A stretch of DNA of 64,000 nt from Cephaloticoccus sp. GTDB taxonomy: Bacteria; Verrucomicrobiota; Verrucomicrobiia; Opitutales; Opitutaceae. Positions within the stretch are counted from its first letter, which is position 1; every line of letters begins with the position of its first letter. Both the position numbers and the translations under genes were made by a program. The notes under the pieces were generated by a model. That model was not told the DNA's origin, did no database searches, and saw only the letters and a list, made by a program, of their open reading frames with translations. Positions 8,867-18,977 of the stretch are shown in pieces. The stretch covers positions 102,598 through 166,597 of the forward strand of contig JAURHD010000006.1 in NCBI GenBank assembly GCA_030833445.1, read 5' to 3'.

Positions 8867-9631
8867 TCAGCTCTGCAAGCCGGCAATCACCGCGGCATGC
8901 AGCTCCGGGGTGGCGGCAGCGACAGTGGCATCGGCCGGGTAGGGCTGTCCGCCTTTCCAATCAGTAATGACACCGCCAGCGCCGCGAATTACCGGCACGA
9001 GTGCAGCGATGTCCCACGGATTCATGATGGGGTCGATCATGATGTCCGCATGGCCCGACGCAACGAGCAGGTAGCCGTAGCAGTCGCCCCAAGTGCGGAC
9101 GAGTTTTGCCTGGGCGAGGAATTCATTGGAGCCAGATCCCATCCGGTTGCTAAAATTGAAGGGATCACTGGTAAGCAAAGTGGAAGCGGCGAGCTGAGTC
9201 GTCTTGCGTGTTTGCACCGGTCGGTCGTTCAAGGTCGTGCTATGACCGTCGCCGATCATTAACTGCCCCAGAATAGGCTGGTGAATGCAGCCCAGCACGG
9301 GCTGACCATTATGCAACAGGGCAATCAAGGTGCCCCAGAGTGGCACGCCGGTGATGAAACTTTTCGTCCCGTCGATGGGATCGAGCACCCAGACAAATTC
9401 CGCGTCAGGTCGATCGCTACCATGCTCTTCACCGATGATGCCATGCTGTGGATATTGCTTGGCCAACATGGTTCGGATCAACTCCTCCGCACCACGATCC
9501 GCCGCGGTGACGGGGGTATGGTCCGCCTTGGTCTCGACTGCGAGCCCGGTCTGTCCGAACAGAGGACGGATGAATTCACCACTGGCTTGGGCCAGTTCAA
9601 TCAAGCAGGCGCGGTAGGGGCTCAGATCCAT
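8867..9631 (-). CDS. Inositol-monophosphatase family phosphatase, HisN-like
   Basis: 254 residues of the Mg2+-dependent inositol monophosphatase superfamily. The metal-binding motifs are present: GEEHG (Glu68/69), WVLDPIDGTKSF (Asp84, Asp87) and NPWDIAALVPVIRGAGG near the C-terminus. The phrase SFITGVPLWGTLIAL is closest to histidinol-phosphatases of the HisN type, so histidinol phosphate is a likely substrate; a generic myo-inositol or 3'-phosphoadenosine phosphatase cannot be excluded. I used the ATG at 9631 rather than a TTG at 9670. It is divergent from the SDR gene, with about 94 bases for two promoters. Confidence 0.85.
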   Translation of the reverse strand: MDLSPYRACLIELAQASGEFIRPLFGQTGLAVETKADHTPVTAADRGAEELIRTMLAKQYPQHGIIGEEHGSDRPDAEFVWVLDPIDGTKSFITGVPLWGTLIALLHNGQPVLGCIHQPILGQLMIGDGHSTTLNDRPVQTRKTTQLAASTLLTSDPFNFSNRMGSGSNEFLAQAKLVRTWGDCYGYLLVASGHADIMIDPIMNPWDIAALVPVIRGAGGVITDWKGGQPYPADATVAAATPELHAAVIAGLQS

Positions 9632-9725
9632 GTTGAGATACCGTGGCGCTGAAGGGGCCGGTTTGTCCAAGCGAAACGACGCTATCGGCTTGCGATTTTA
9701 TCCATCCGGGCAACAGCGTCGCGCC

Positions 9726-10526
9726 ATGAATCCTCCGGTTGATTCCCTTGCGGACAAAATTGCATTCGTCACTGGCGCGGGCTCCGGTCTCGGAGAGGCT
9801 ATCGCCCGTCTATTGGCGGGTTGCGGCGCCAGGGTGGGGCTGGTTGATCGGGATGCTGCAGGGGGTAAACAACTCGCTGATGAACTGTCCGCGAGTGGCT
9901 GCACGGTGCTGGCTTTGTCGGCGGACGTCACGGCGGCGGACCAATTGGCCGCGGCGGTTGCCGAGATCGAACATACCTGGGGTCGACTTGATATTGTGGT
10001 GGCGAATGCCGGCATCAACGGCGTCTGGGCACCTTTGGATGAGATCACGCCCGAGGAATGGGATCGCACCTTGGACATCAACCTCAAGGGCACTTTTATG
10101 ACCGTGCGGGCCTGCACTCCGTTGCTGAAAAAAAGCGGCGGCGGATCAGTGATCGTCGTCTCGTCGCTGATGGGCACGCGCATGTTCAGCAGTTCCGGCG
10201 CCACGGCCTATGCTGCGAGTAAGGCGGCTCAGTTGGCTTTTGGGCGGATGATCGCACTTGAACTGGCTAAAGATAAAATACGGGTGAACACGATCTGTCC
10301 GGGGGCTTTCTCGACCAAGATCATGCAAGCCACGGAGTCGCGTAATCGGAGTAATCTCCATCTGCCGGTGCTTTTCCCGGAGGGCAAGGTGCCGCTGACT
10401 GGAGGACCCATAGGCGAACCCATTCAGGTGGCGCGTCTGGTCTGGTTTCTGGCCTCTGACCTGTCTGACCACATTACCGGCACCGAAATTGTGATTGATG
10501 GTGGTCAGTCACTCTTGGCGAGTTGA
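9726..10526 (+). CDS. Short-chain dehydrogenase/reductase
   Basis: 266 residues, classical SDR. TGAGSGLG (16-23) binds NAD(P), NAG (95-97) stabilises the fold, and the catalytic Ser146/147, Tyr162 and Lys166 (YAASK) are in place. The acidic residue at the end of strand two (LVDRD) favours NAD over NADP. The C-terminus TGTEIVIDGGQSLL is typical of glucose- and 3-oxoacyl-type SDRs. The ATG at 9726 puts the Rossmann motif at the usual distance from the start. No pathway partner is adjacent, so the substrate is undetermined. Confidence 0.9.
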   Translation: MNPPVDSLADKIAFVTGAGSGLGEAIARLLAGCGARVGLVDRDAAGGKQLADELSASGCTVLALSADVTAADQLAAAVAEIEHTWGRLDIVVANAGINGVWAPLDEITPEEWDRTLDINLKGTFMTVRACTPLLKKSGGGSVIVVSSLMGTRMFSSSGATAYAASKAAQLAFGRMIALELAKDKIRVNTICPGAFSTKIMQATESRNRSNLHLPVLFPEGKVPLTGGPIGEPIQVARLVWFLASDLSDHITGTEIVIDGGQSLLAS

Positions 10527-10591
10527 CGGTGGTGCGCGCGTAGATTGCGGATTTGCCTCGGATTTTCCTGGGCCTTGTATTGCGTCGAACC

Positions 10592-11266
10592 GTGACTACC
10601 CCGTGGATTGAACAACCCATTCATTTTCTCGATTTCGAGGGTAGTATTGCCACCGGCATCGTCGAATATGGGCTCGTTACCTTGCAGCACGGGGCGGTGG
10701 TAGAGACAGCGACCCGGTTGTGTCGGCCGAGTGGCAAACTACGCGTCGAGGATATCGAGGTGCATGGACTTGATGATACCATGCTGGCTGATACGCAGCC
10801 ATTATCGGACGACTTTGCGCAGTTCATGGCCTGGCGTGAAACCGGACCACTGGCGGCGCATTTTGCCGGCACGGAAAATTCACTGCTCAAGTCAGTCTGG
10901 CCCTATCCGCGCACCGCACCCGATTTTACGCGTCCGGGTCGTCCAGCCAACGATTGGGGGCCATGGATTGATACGGGTTCACTTTATCGGCAGATTTATC
11001 CACAGCTGGAATCCTACAAACTAGCAGAGGTGGTCGCGGTTTGCGGTTTGCAAGGTGAACTGGATGAGCTGGCCGCACGCTACTGTCCGCCCGATCGCTG
11101 CCAGTATCACGCGGCCCTTTACGATGCTCTGGCCGGGGCGGTGCTCCTCCTCTACCTGGCACGCGAGCCACAGATTGCCGCGTTCAGTTTAATGCAGCTA
11201 CTGGCACTCAGCACCTTGGACGGCGGCAAACGTGATGCGTTGCAGCAGGGCAGTTTGTTCGACTGA
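10592..11266 (+). CDS. DEDD-type 3'-5' exonuclease domain protein
   Basis: About 224 residues related to the DnaQ/epsilon exonuclease fold. The N-terminal IHFLDFEGS gives the ExoI Asp-Glu pair, and CQYHAALYDALAGAVLLLYL fits ExoIII (DEDDh, His...Asp). The ExoII region (AHFAGTENSLL) deviates from the usual HNAxFD, so activity is not certain. I prefer the GTG at 10592, which starts close to the first strand; a TTG at 10553 adds 13 residues. It may act in DNA repair or RNA trimming. It ends one base before the convergent WecG-like gene. Confidence 0.72.
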   Translation: MTTPWIEQPIHFLDFEGSIATGIVEYGLVTLQHGAVVETATRLCRPSGKLRVEDIEVHGLDDTMLADTQPLSDDFAQFMAWRETGPLAAHFAGTENSLLKSVWPYPRTAPDFTRPGRPANDWGPWIDTGSLYRQIYPQLESYKLAEVVAVCGLQGELDELAARYCPPDRCQYHAALYDALAGAVLLLYLAREPQIAAFSLMQLLALSTLDGGKRDALQQGSLFD

Positions 11267-11267
11267 G

Positions 11268-12062
11268 TCAGCCCCAGTATTCCGGTTGGCTTTTTCCGGT
11301 AGGCGGCGGGTATTTAGCCCAACCGAATTTCTGAACAACGATATCCAGCAGATAGCGAGGATTATGAAACAGATACCGGGACCAAAGTCGGCCCGGTTCT
11401 TGAGCAAATCGGTAAAGCCATTCGAAGCCGAAACGTTGCATCAACGCCGGCGCCATCTTGCGCTCACCGGCCCAAAGCGCAAAGGCCGCTCCCACCGCCA
11501 AGGTAGGCATCGGTAGCAATGGTTTCATGGCGTGCACCCAATGTTCTTGGCGCGGACACCCCAAGCCGCAAAAGACCAATCGGGCTCCACTGGCGATAAT
11601 GTCCCGTGCATCGGCTTCCGCTTCGTCGGCGCTGATCTGCCTGAAACGCGAAGGTTTAGTGCCGGCGATGATTAACCGGGAGTCCCAATTGCGGAGGCGG
11701 ACACAAAGTTTGTCCAAGGTTGCCTGGGTAGCACCGAAAAGGAAAACGGGCAGCCCCTCCCGGGCGGCGGCCTGACATACCTCGCGCATGAGAAAGGGGC
11801 CGTAAACCCGGTCGGCGAGGTCGGTTTCATGCAGCCAGTTCAAGGCCCAGCGGACCGGCTGGCCGTCCGGCGTAGCGAGATCCAGACAATTGAGTTTGCG
11901 TTGATAATTGGGGTCATTTCGCGCCTCGCCCAACGCATGCACGGCCAGAGCCGCCGCGGCCAGTGGACGACGATCTTGGGCTGCCTTGATTAGTTCGCTT
12001 GTGGCCGTCTGATAATCCACGGCCGAAATCAAAGTGCCCAAAATGTTATGACGAGGTGGCAT
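11268..12062 (-). CDS. WecG/TagA/CpsF family (GT26) glycosyltransferase
   Basis: 264 residues covering the whole GT26 domain. The segments LATPDGQPVRWAL, VFLFGATQATLDKL and LVFCGLGCPRQEHWV correspond to the family's conserved blocks (usually 'DG..vv', 'lfLlG' and 'vglG.PkQE.wi'). Such enzymes add N-acetylmannosaminuronic acid, N-acetylmannosamine or similar to lipid-linked carriers in the cytoplasm. Its ATG overlaps the stop of the MFS gene by one base (TAATG), so the two form an operon. It is plausibly part of the exopolysaccharide pathway 5 kb upstream, although that link is inference. Confidence 0.88.
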   Translation of the reverse strand: MPPRHNILGTLISAVDYQTATSELIKAAQDRRPLAAAALAVHALGEARNDPNYQRKLNCLDLATPDGQPVRWALNWLHETDLADRVYGPFLMREVCQAAAREGLPVFLFGATQATLDKLCVRLRNWDSRLIIAGTKPSRFRQISADEAEADARDIIASGARLVFCGLGCPRQEHWVHAMKPLLPMPTLAVGAAFALWAGERKMAPALMQRFGFEWLYRFAQEPGRLWSRYLFHNPRYLLDIVVQKFGWAKYPPPTGKSQPEYWG

Positions 12063-13282
12063 TAGGCAGCAGGGGTCTGTTCACTCAACAAAGGTTTGCG
12101 GTTTGACCAGGCCAACATCAACGCGAGACCGACAAAGAGCACCAGACCGATAAAGGCCGAGGAAGAGTCGGCGCGGATGACCAGATAGATGGCGCCCAGC
12201 TGCATCAGGGTGCGCAACGATCGATCCACCGCGGCAATCACGACGTGAACACGACCGATGATGGCATTGGGCACCTCGTTTAACATCAATGAACCGCGAG
12301 CCACCCGTGAACCGGCATTGCCCAGGCCCAACAGGATGAGGGCGGCATAGAAAGCGGGCACGATGTGCAGGCTGCCCAGCAGCACCAACCCGACGATGAA
12401 GGTCGCCATCATAAAGAGTGCGACGTTGGCCGCGGCATGTCGGACAATGAGTTTGGGCGCCACAATGGCGGCGACGATCGCGCCAAAGGCAAAAGCCATT
12501 TCCCCGCGACCATAGACGGACGCCGGTGCTTGCAGAATATTTTGGACGTAAATGGGAAACAGATAGTTGCCTGTCATCACCGCGACAAAAGGCGCCGTGG
12601 TGCAGAGGATAAAGGTCGTGAATTGAGGCCGGGCCTTCAGCCAGGACAGACCTTCCCCCATTGATTTCCAGGCATTCGATTTACCGGGCTCCTTGGAAAT
12701 ATGCGTGGCTTTATAGGGCAGGGTGCGTTGCAACGTGAAACTGAAAAGGTAAGTGCCGGCATCACAGAGCAGGATGACGTAAAACGGCACATAGACGAGC
12801 ATCACACTGGCCAATCCGCCGGAGAGCAGGGAGGCCGTCTGTCCCTGAATTTCCATCAGCCCCACGAGTTGCTGGTAATGCCGTTTCTCGAAGACCTGCT
12901 GCACAAAGGCGAATCGCGCCGGGAAATGCAGGGTGTAGTAAAGCATGCCGGTGAAATAGAGGGTGACCAGTTGCCAAGTGGCGGTTTCACCGGTCAGCAG
13001 CATCCACGTGGCCATCGTCAGCGTGGCGGTGGCCCCGAAGAGTTCTCCGGCGAGCAAAGCGGCCTTGCGTGAGTGCCGGTCGAGCCAAGCACCGTAGTAG
13101 GGCACCATCAGGAACAGGCAGATGGTCGCCGCGACCGTGATGTAACCAAAAATGCGTTCCCCGCCGGGTCGCTGCACAAGCAGCCAGGGAATGGCGACGA
13201 TGGTTACGCCCGACCCGATCGAGCCCATAATATTTGCCAACAGGAGACGCCGGATACGCCAATCAGCCAGGAGCTCTTTCAT
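12062..13282 (-). CDS. Major facilitator superfamily transporter
   Basis: 406 residues with 12 predicted spans. The loop GAWLDRHSRKAALLAGE is the MFS motif A between spans 2 and 3, and the overall pattern resembles the MFS_3/enterobactin-exporter (EntS) type group. I start it at the ATG at 13282 (MKELLADWRIRRLLLAN) because upstream codons in the same frame run antisense to the acetyltransferase gene. It is translationally coupled to the GT26 gene. The substrate is unknown; drug, siderophore or metabolite efflux are all possible. Confidence 0.82.
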   Translation of the reverse strand: MKELLADWRIRRLLLANIMGSIGSGVTIVAIPWLLVQRPGGERIFGYITVAATICLFLMVPYYGAWLDRHSRKAALLAGELFGATATLTMATWMLLTGETATWQLVTLYFTGMLYYTLHFPARFAFVQQVFEKRHYQQLVGLMEIQGQTASLLSGGLASVMLVYVPFYVILLCDAGTYLFSFTLQRTLPYKATHISKEPGKSNAWKSMGEGLSWLKARPQFTTFILCTTAPFVAVMTGNYLFPIYVQNILQAPASVYGRGEMAFAFGAIVAAIVAPKLIVRHAAANVALFMMATFIVGLVLLGSLHIVPAFYAALILLGLGNAGSRVARGSLMLNEVPNAIIGRVHVVIAAVDRSLRTLMQLGAIYLVIRADSSSAFIGLVLFVGLALMLAWSNRKPLLSEQTPAA

Positions 13283-13372
13283 GAATTGTGAGATCCGATC
13301 AGAAGGAACTGGGGCATGGAACGAGTTTTTGTTTGCGAAGCACCCGAGACAAGCGGCGAATGCGCATCCTTG

Positions 13373-13960
13373 ATGCAACCCGAACCCATCATCCTGACCG
13401 GGCGCCACGTGCGCCTTGAACCCCTTTCACCGGCCCACGCAGCCGATCTGGCCGAGGTCGGGGCTGAAGCAGAAATCTGGAAATACCTGCCCAGTTCACC
13501 GCCGTCCTCATTGGCGGCCGTGGAAGCGTGGATTGCGACGGCCTTGGATGAACAGGCCCGCGGCCTCAGGCTACCTTTTGCCATTATCGACCTGCGCACT
13601 GGCCGAGCGGTGGGGAGCACCAGTTACTTGGATATCGCTCCGGCTCACCGTCGCATCGAAATCGGTTGGACTTGGCTGGGTGCCCCGGCACGGCGCACGT
13701 TCATCAACACGGAATGCAAATCCCTGCTCCTGCGACATGCTTTTGAAACGTTGGGCTGCGGCCGGGTGCAATTGAAGACGGATGGCCGCAACTTGCGTTC
13801 GCAGACCGCGATCCTGCGCATCGGCGCCAAATTGGAAGGGGTGTTGCGCCAGCACATGGTGCTGCCTGACGGCCATGTGCGGGACACGGTGATGTATTCA
13901 ATCACTGCAGAAGAGTGGCCGGCGGTGAAAGCACGCTTGGCGTCAGCACTGCAACGTTAG
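13373..13960 (+). CDS. GNAT family N-acetyltransferase (RimJ/RimL-like)
   Basis: 195 residues of the Acetyltransf_3 group. LTGRHVRLEPLSPAHAADL is the usual N-terminal strand, RRIEIGWTWLGAPARRTFINTE and CKSLLLRHAFETLGCGRVQLKTD cover the acetyl-CoA-binding core, and NLRSQTAILRIGAKLEGVLR is the characteristic C-terminal region of RimJ/RimL-like proteins. I use the ATG at 13373; an in-frame ATG at 13316 would add 19 residues with no family similarity. The gene is divergent from the MFS transporter. The acceptor may be a protein N-terminus or an amino compound and cannot be deduced. Confidence 0.85.
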   Translation: MQPEPIILTGRHVRLEPLSPAHAADLAEVGAEAEIWKYLPSSPPSSLAAVEAWIATALDEQARGLRLPFAIIDLRTGRAVGSTSYLDIAPAHRRIEIGWTWLGAPARRTFINTECKSLLLRHAFETLGCGRVQLKTDGRNLRSQTAILRIGAKLEGVLRQHMVLPDGHVRDTVMYSITAEEWPAVKARLASALQR

Positions 13961-14002
13961 TCCGCACTGGACGGTATTACTCAGAAAGTCCAAGATCGCC
14001 AT

Positions 14003-15907
14003 ATGACAAAACATTCCCGCCTCCTGATAGGCAGTTTGGCCACCATTGTTATGACCACCGCATTCAGCCCCAGTGCCTCGGCGAAACCCGAGACCAGTGA
14101 TCGCGCGGAGATCCCTGATGTCTACAAATGGGACTTCTCCAAAATCTATCCTTCTTGGGAAGCTTGGGAGGCAGATCTTAAAAAGCTCGAGAGCTACATC
14201 GGTGACTATGCCGCACTCAAGGGATCCTTGAAATCCGGGCCGGAAGCCGTGCTCAAGGCCTACCAGATGGAGGACGAAATCGGGAAACTCCAATACAAGC
14301 TGTATTGCTACACGAGTCTCCAACGCGACGTCGATTCGCGTAACACCGATGTGTCGGGTAAATTTCAGCGGGTGTTGGCCGTATTTGCCAAATTGGGCAC
14401 TGCCTCATCATGGTTCACCCCGGAACTCCTGCAGATTCCCGAAGCAACCTCGATGGAGTGGATCAATGCGACAGCGGCATTGAAGCCGTATAGCTTCCCT
14501 ATAACCGAGTCATATCGTCAGCAGGGTCACGTGCTCGACGAAGCGGGCGAACGCATCATATCGTTTTCGTCCCAATTCAACGGCACGCCCCGCAGCGTCT
14601 ATCAGGAGCTGAGCACTTCCGACGTGAATTTTCCGACGATCAAGTTGTCGGATGGCAAGGAAGTGAAAGTGTCCTACGGCGGTTATTCGCAGGTCCTCAA
14701 CACGGTGCGTAATCAGGATGACCGCGCGGCCGCGTTCAAAGGCCACTACGAAACCTACGCCGCGAACAAGAATACCTACGCCGCCATCTACAACGGAATC
14801 CTGCAGCGTGATTGGTTCGTCGCGCAGGCCCGCCAGTATCCCACCACCCTGGCGGCCGCGCTCGACAGCGACAACGTGCCGGAGTCCGTTTACAAGACCT
14901 TGGTCGAGACCGTGCGCGCCGGCACCGGTCCGGTGCAGCGCTACATGAAGGTGCGGCAAAAAATGTTGGGCGTTGACGCTTATCACCTCTACGACGGTTC
15001 GTTGCCGTTGCTGGAAGACAACCGGGAGTATGCCTATGACGACGTGAAGGCGACCGTGCTGGAATCGGTGAAACCGCTGGGAGCGGACTATCAGGCCAAG
15101 ATGGAGAAACTTTTGGGCGGCGGCTGGCTCGACGTCTATGAGAACGACGGCAAGCGTAGCGGCGCTTACAGCATGGGGGTTTACGGGGTGGGCCCGTTCA
15201 TGCTCATGAACTACAATGACACGCTGGATGCCGTGTTCACCTTTGCGCATGAACTGGGCCACTCGATGCACACGGTGCTTGCGCATGAAACCCAACCGTT
15301 CTCGACCGCCAGCTACACCATTTTTGTGGCGGAGGTTGCTTCGACGACCAACGAGCGCTTCCTGCTCGAACTCTTGCTGAGCCGCACCGAGGACCCGAAG
15401 GAACGCTTCCTGCTCCTGCAGCATGCCATCGACAATATCGTGGGCACCTTCTACACGCAGGTGCTGTTTGCTGATTACGAGTGGCAGGCACATCAGTTGG
15501 TGGAGAATGGGCAGCCGGTCACACCGGACTCGCTCTCGAAAATCTACTTTGGGCTGCTCGATACCTACTACGGTGATGCGGTGACAAAGGACGAACTCTA
15601 TCGCTATACGTGGACGCGCATCCCGCACTTCTACAACTCACCCTACTACGTTTACAAATACGCCACTTGCTTCGCGTCCTCGGCCCAACTTTTCAAGGCC
15701 ATGACGACTGGCTCGACAGCAGAGCAATCCGCCGCACGCGAACGTTACCTCACCTTGTTAAAGAGTGGCGGCAATGACCAGCCGATGAACCAGCTGCTCA
15801 AGGCCGGGGTGGATCTCAACAAGCGCGAGACGATCCAGGCGGTAGTGGATCAGATGGACGAACTGGTGACGCGACTAGAAGCCGAGGCCGCCAAGATCCA
15901 ACCCTGA
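14003..15907 (+). CDS. pepF: Exported oligoendopeptidase F (M3 family metallopeptidase)
   Basis: 634 residues. An N-terminal signal peptide (basic MTKHSR, hydrophobic core, AxA site at SASA near residue 27) indicates export to the periplasm. The body starts with VYKWDFSKIYPSW, typical of PepF, and carries the zinc site HELGH at 416-420, followed by the downstream EVASTTNE segment with the third ligand. It hydrolyses short peptides. PepF homologues are usually cytoplasmic; exported forms occur in several Gram-negative lineages. It ends six bases before the convergent ptsN-like gene. Confidence 0.95.
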   Translation: MTKHSRLLIGSLATIVMTTAFSPSASAKPETSDRAEIPDVYKWDFSKIYPSWEAWEADLKKLESYIGDYAALKGSLKSGPEAVLKAYQMEDEIGKLQYKLYCYTSLQRDVDSRNTDVSGKFQRVLAVFAKLGTASSWFTPELLQIPEATSMEWINATAALKPYSFPITESYRQQGHVLDEAGERIISFSSQFNGTPRSVYQELSTSDVNFPTIKLSDGKEVKVSYGGYSQVLNTVRNQDDRAAAFKGHYETYAANKNTYAAIYNGILQRDWFVAQARQYPTTLAAALDSDNVPESVYKTLVETVRAGTGPVQRYMKVRQKMLGVDAYHLYDGSLPLLEDNREYAYDDVKATVLESVKPLGADYQAKMEKLLGGGWLDVYENDGKRSGAYSMGVYGVGPFMLMNYNDTLDAVFTFAHELGHSMHTVLAHETQPFSTASYTIFVAEVASTTNERFLLELLLSRTEDPKERFLLLQHAIDNIVGTFYTQVLFADYEWQAHQLVENGQPVTPDSLSKIYFGLLDTYYGDAVTKDELYRYTWTRIPHFYNSPYYVYKYATCFASSAQLFKAMTTGSTAEQSAARERYLTLLKSGGNDQPMNQLLKAGVDLNKRETIQAVVDQMDELVTRLEAEAAKIQP

Positions 15908-15913
15908 AATTGC

Positions 15914-16390
15914 TCAGGCCGGAAGGGAGATTTTCGACTCGGCCGCGACAATGGCGGCGACAAATTCCTCGGCCGTGGCTGCCTCCATCAAGGCTGCCCG
16001 GTTGGCCGGGTCATTAAAGATTTTGCACAGCGAACTCACGACCATGAGGTAGTCCGTCGGGTTTGATTTGGGCGTGCCGAGCACAATCATCAAATGAACG
16101 GTTTCATTGCAGTTGGTGAAGTGCACTCCGGCTGTGCTGCGACCCACGGCCACCACGATATTATTGACGTGTTGGGTCCGGGCATGGGGCAGGGCTATAC
16201 CGTGGCCCAGATAGGTGGTATCGAGTTGTTCCCGGGCGAGGAGCTCCTGATAGAAACCGTTGAAGTCGACCACCGCGGGATGACTGGCCAATGGTCCGGC
16301 AACTTCTTGTAACGCCGCGGCATGCTCGCCGCTTTGCACATTGAGATTAATGTGGGCGGGAGCGAGCAGGGTGGAGATACGTCCGGGCAT
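15914..16390 (-). CDS. PTS EIIA domain protein, PtsN (EIIA-Ntr)-like
   Basis: 158 residues with a complete PTS_EIIA_2 fold. The phosphorylatable histidine is His69 in GHGIALPHART, and VHLMIVLGTPKSNPTDYL is the second conserved block. No transport domains (EIIB, EIIC) are attached, so it is more likely a regulatory protein that receives phosphate through EI-Ntr/NPr than part of a sugar uptake system. The ATG at 16390 gives the normal size; the frame upstream overlaps the gyrA 3' end on the same strand. It follows gyrA by 76 bases. Confidence 0.85.
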   Translation of the reverse strand: MPGRISTLLAPAHINLNVQSGEHAAALQEVAGPLASHPAVVDFNGFYQELLAREQLDTTYLGHGIALPHARTQHVNNIVVAVGRSTAGVHFTNCNETVHLMIVLGTPKSNPTDYLMVVSSLCKIFNDPANRAALMEAATAEEFVAAIVAAESKISLPA

Positions 16391-16466
16391 TACTGATATT
16401 CCTGATGAATACTGAAGCTTAAGGAAATACGGTCTGGTTGGTAGTATTTGTGCACCGTTGATTCGC

Positions 16467-18941
16467 TTATGCAGTGGTGTCCTCGCCCAGCGCCGCCGCT
16501 TCCTGTTCTTCGTCGGTTTCGACGATGCGGGCAATGCTGAGGATACTATCACCCTCAGCTAAGGTGAGAAGTTTTACGCCCTTGGCCCCACGGCCGGTTT
16601 CGCGAATTTCCTTCACCCGGGTGCGGATACTTTGGCCCTTGGTAGTGAGTAGCATAACCTCGTCGGTTTCATGGACCCCGAGCGCACCGGCCACGGCGAC
16701 GGAACCGTCGTCCGGCAGGTCGATGGCGATGACACCGGTGCCACCACGCGACGTCAGGCGATAATCTTCAAACGGCGTGCGCTTGCCGATACCGTCCTCG
16801 CGGGCGATGAGCAGCCGAGACGCGGGATCACACACCTGCACGGATTGCACGAAGTCGCCGTCGATCTTGAAGCGCATGCCGGTGACGCCCTGGGTGTCGC
16901 GGCCTTGAACGCGCAGGCCGGACTCATTGAAGCGCACGGCCTGACCGCGGTGGCTGACGAGGATAATCTCGTTCTGACCATTGGTGAGCACGCAACCGAC
17001 AAGACTGTCGTCGTCGCCCAACTTGATGCCGCGGAGGCCGCCTTCACGAGTGGCATTGGTATAATCACTGAGCGTGGTCTTCTTGGTGATGCCATTCTTG
17101 GTGGCCATGACCAAGTGCATGTCATCCTTGAACTCGGAGACACAAATCATCGCCGCAATGCTTTCCCCTTCGGAGAGGCGCAGGAACGAAGTAACCGAGC
17201 GGCCCTTGGAGGCGCGGGTGCCCTCCGGCACGTCGTAGACCTTCTTGACCAAGCACTGTCCGGTGCTGGTGAGGAACAGGATGTAATCATGGGTGCTCGC
17301 GGTGAAGAGATGCTCCACGAAATCCTCGTCATAGGTATCGGTGCCGATGATGCCCTTGCCGCCGCGCTTCTGGGAGCGGTAATCAGTGACGGGAGTGCGT
17401 TTGATGAAACCAAGGTGGGAAACCGTGATGACGCAGCCCTCGTTGGGGATGACGTCTTCCATGCGGAATTCACCGACGGCCGCGGAGATCTCCGTGCGGC
17501 GTGGGGTGGCGTATTTGGCCTTCATCTCGAGCAACTCGGACTTGATGAGGGCGAAGAGTTTTTCCTCGGAAGCGAGAATGCTGCGGAGTTCATCGATGAT
17601 GGCCATGAGCTCGGCGTATTCGGCTTCGATCTTGCCGCGTTCCATGCCGGTTAACTGATAGAGGCGGAGTTCGAGAATGGCATCGGTCTGGCGCTCGGAG
17701 AGCGGATACTTGGCCATCAACTTCTCCTTGGCTTCCTGCCGGTTGGCGGAGGCGCGGATAATCTTTACGAAATCGTCGAGGTTATCGAGGGCGATGATGT
17801 AACCCTCGAGAATGTGCGCGCGGTCCTCGGCCTGTTTCAGACGATAACGGGTGCGGCGGGTGATGACATCGCGGCGGTGCTCAATGTAGCACACGATGAG
17901 TTCCTTGATGTTCATCTGCTTCGGCCGTTTCTGGTCGAGCGCGAGCAGGGTGACACCGAAGGAGGACTCGAGGGCGGTCTTCTGGAAGAGCTGGTTGAGG
18001 ATCGGCTTGGATTGCTCGCCGCGCTTGAGCTCGATCACGATGCGGGTGTTCTCGTCGGACTCATCGCGCAGATCGCGAATGCCCTCGATGACCTTTTCGC
18101 TGACGAGATCGGCGATGCGGATGACCAAGTTGGCGCGATTCACGTTATACGGAATTTCCGTAATCACGATCTGCTCCATGCCAGTCTTGGTTTCCTCCGT
18201 GTGGGACTTGCCGCGAATGCGGACGATGCCCTTACCGGTCTGCAGGTAACTGAGAATGCCTTCGCGACCGGCGATCAGACCGCCGGTGGGGAAATCCGGG
18301 CCCTTGATGATATTGCACAAGTCTTCCACCGGAATCGACGGGTTGTCGATGATGGCGCAGGTGGCGTCGATGATCTCGCTCAGGTTGTGCGGCGGGATGT
18401 TGGTGGTCATGCCGACGGCGATGCCAGTCGAGCCATTCATCAATAAATTGGGCAGGGCGGAGGGCATCACCGTTGGTTCGGTGGTGGACTCCTTGTAGTT
18501 GGGCACGAAATCAACCGTGTCCTCTTCGATGTTCTTGGTGAGGTCCTCGGCGATCTGGTTGAGTCGGCACTCCGTATAACGGTAGGCGGCTGGCGGGTCG
18601 CCGTCCACGGAACCGAAGTTACCTTGCGGATCGATCAGCGGGTAGCGCATGACCCAAGTCTGGGCGAGGCGCACGAGTGTGTCGTAAACGGAGGAGTCAC
18701 CGTGTGGGTGATAGTTTTTCAACACTTCGCCGACCACGCCGGCGCACTTGTCGAAAGGACGATTGTGCAGCAGGCCTTCGCGCAACATCGCGTAGAGGAT
18801 GCGGCGTTGCACCGGTTTGAGACCGTCACGCGCATCGGGCAAGGCGCGCGAAACGATGACCGACATCGAATACTCGATGTAGGCCGTCTGCATGATGTCG
18901 GTGATATTGGCCGACGATAGTTTCTCGTTAGAAGTGAACAT
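16467..18941 (-). CDS. gyrA: DNA gyrase subunit A
   Basis: 824 residues, full length. The breakage-reunion domain carries the catalytic Tyr122 (AYRYTEC), numbered exactly as in E. coli. The quinolone-resistance region [13 protein letters not shown] keeps Ser83 and Asp87, the residues of susceptible enzymes. The C-terminal half is a six-bladed beta-pinwheel with the GyrA-box (SQKRGGKG) that wraps DNA, and the protein ends in an acidic tail. It introduces negative supercoils together with GyrB. It is on the same strand as gyrB, separated by a GxxExxY gene. No Shine-Dalgarno sequence precedes the ATG. Confidence 0.99.
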   Translation of the reverse strand: MFTSNEKLSSANITDIMQTAYIEYSMSVIVSRALPDARDGLKPVQRRILYAMLREGLLHNRPFDKCAGVVGEVLKNYHPHGDSSVYDTLVRLAQTWVMRYPLIDPQGNFGSVDGDPPAAYRYTECRLNQIAEDLTKNIEEDTVDFVPNYKESTTEPTVMPSALPNLLMNGSTGIAVGMTTNIPPHNLSEIIDATCAIIDNPSIPVEDLCNIIKGPDFPTGGLIAGREGILSYLQTGKGIVRIRGKSHTEETKTGMEQIVITEIPYNVNRANLVIRIADLVSEKVIEGIRDLRDESDENTRIVIELKRGEQSKPILNQLFQKTALESSFGVTLLALDQKRPKQMNIKELIVCYIEHRRDVITRRTRYRLKQAEDRAHILEGYIIALDNLDDFVKIIRASANRQEAKEKLMAKYPLSERQTDAILELRLYQLTGMERGKIEAEYAELMAIIDELRSILASEEKLFALIKSELLEMKAKYATPRRTEISAAVGEFRMEDVIPNEGCVITVSHLGFIKRTPVTDYRSQKRGGKGIIGTDTYDEDFVEHLFTASTHDYILFLTSTGQCLVKKVYDVPEGTRASKGRSVTSFLRLSEGESIAAMICVSEFKDDMHLVMATKNGITKKTTLSDYTNATREGGLRGIKLGDDDSLVGCVLTNGQNEIILVSHRGQAVRFNESGLRVQGRDTQGVTGMRFKIDGDFVQSVQVCDPASRLLIAREDGIGKRTPFEDYRLTSRGGTGVIAIDLPDDGSVAVAGALGVHETDEVMLLTTKGQSIRTRVKEIRETGRGAKGVKLLTLAEGDSILSIARIVETDEEQEAAALGEDTTA

Positions 18942-18977
18942 TCAGGGAAGAAGATTAAGCGCGAAGACGCGAAGATG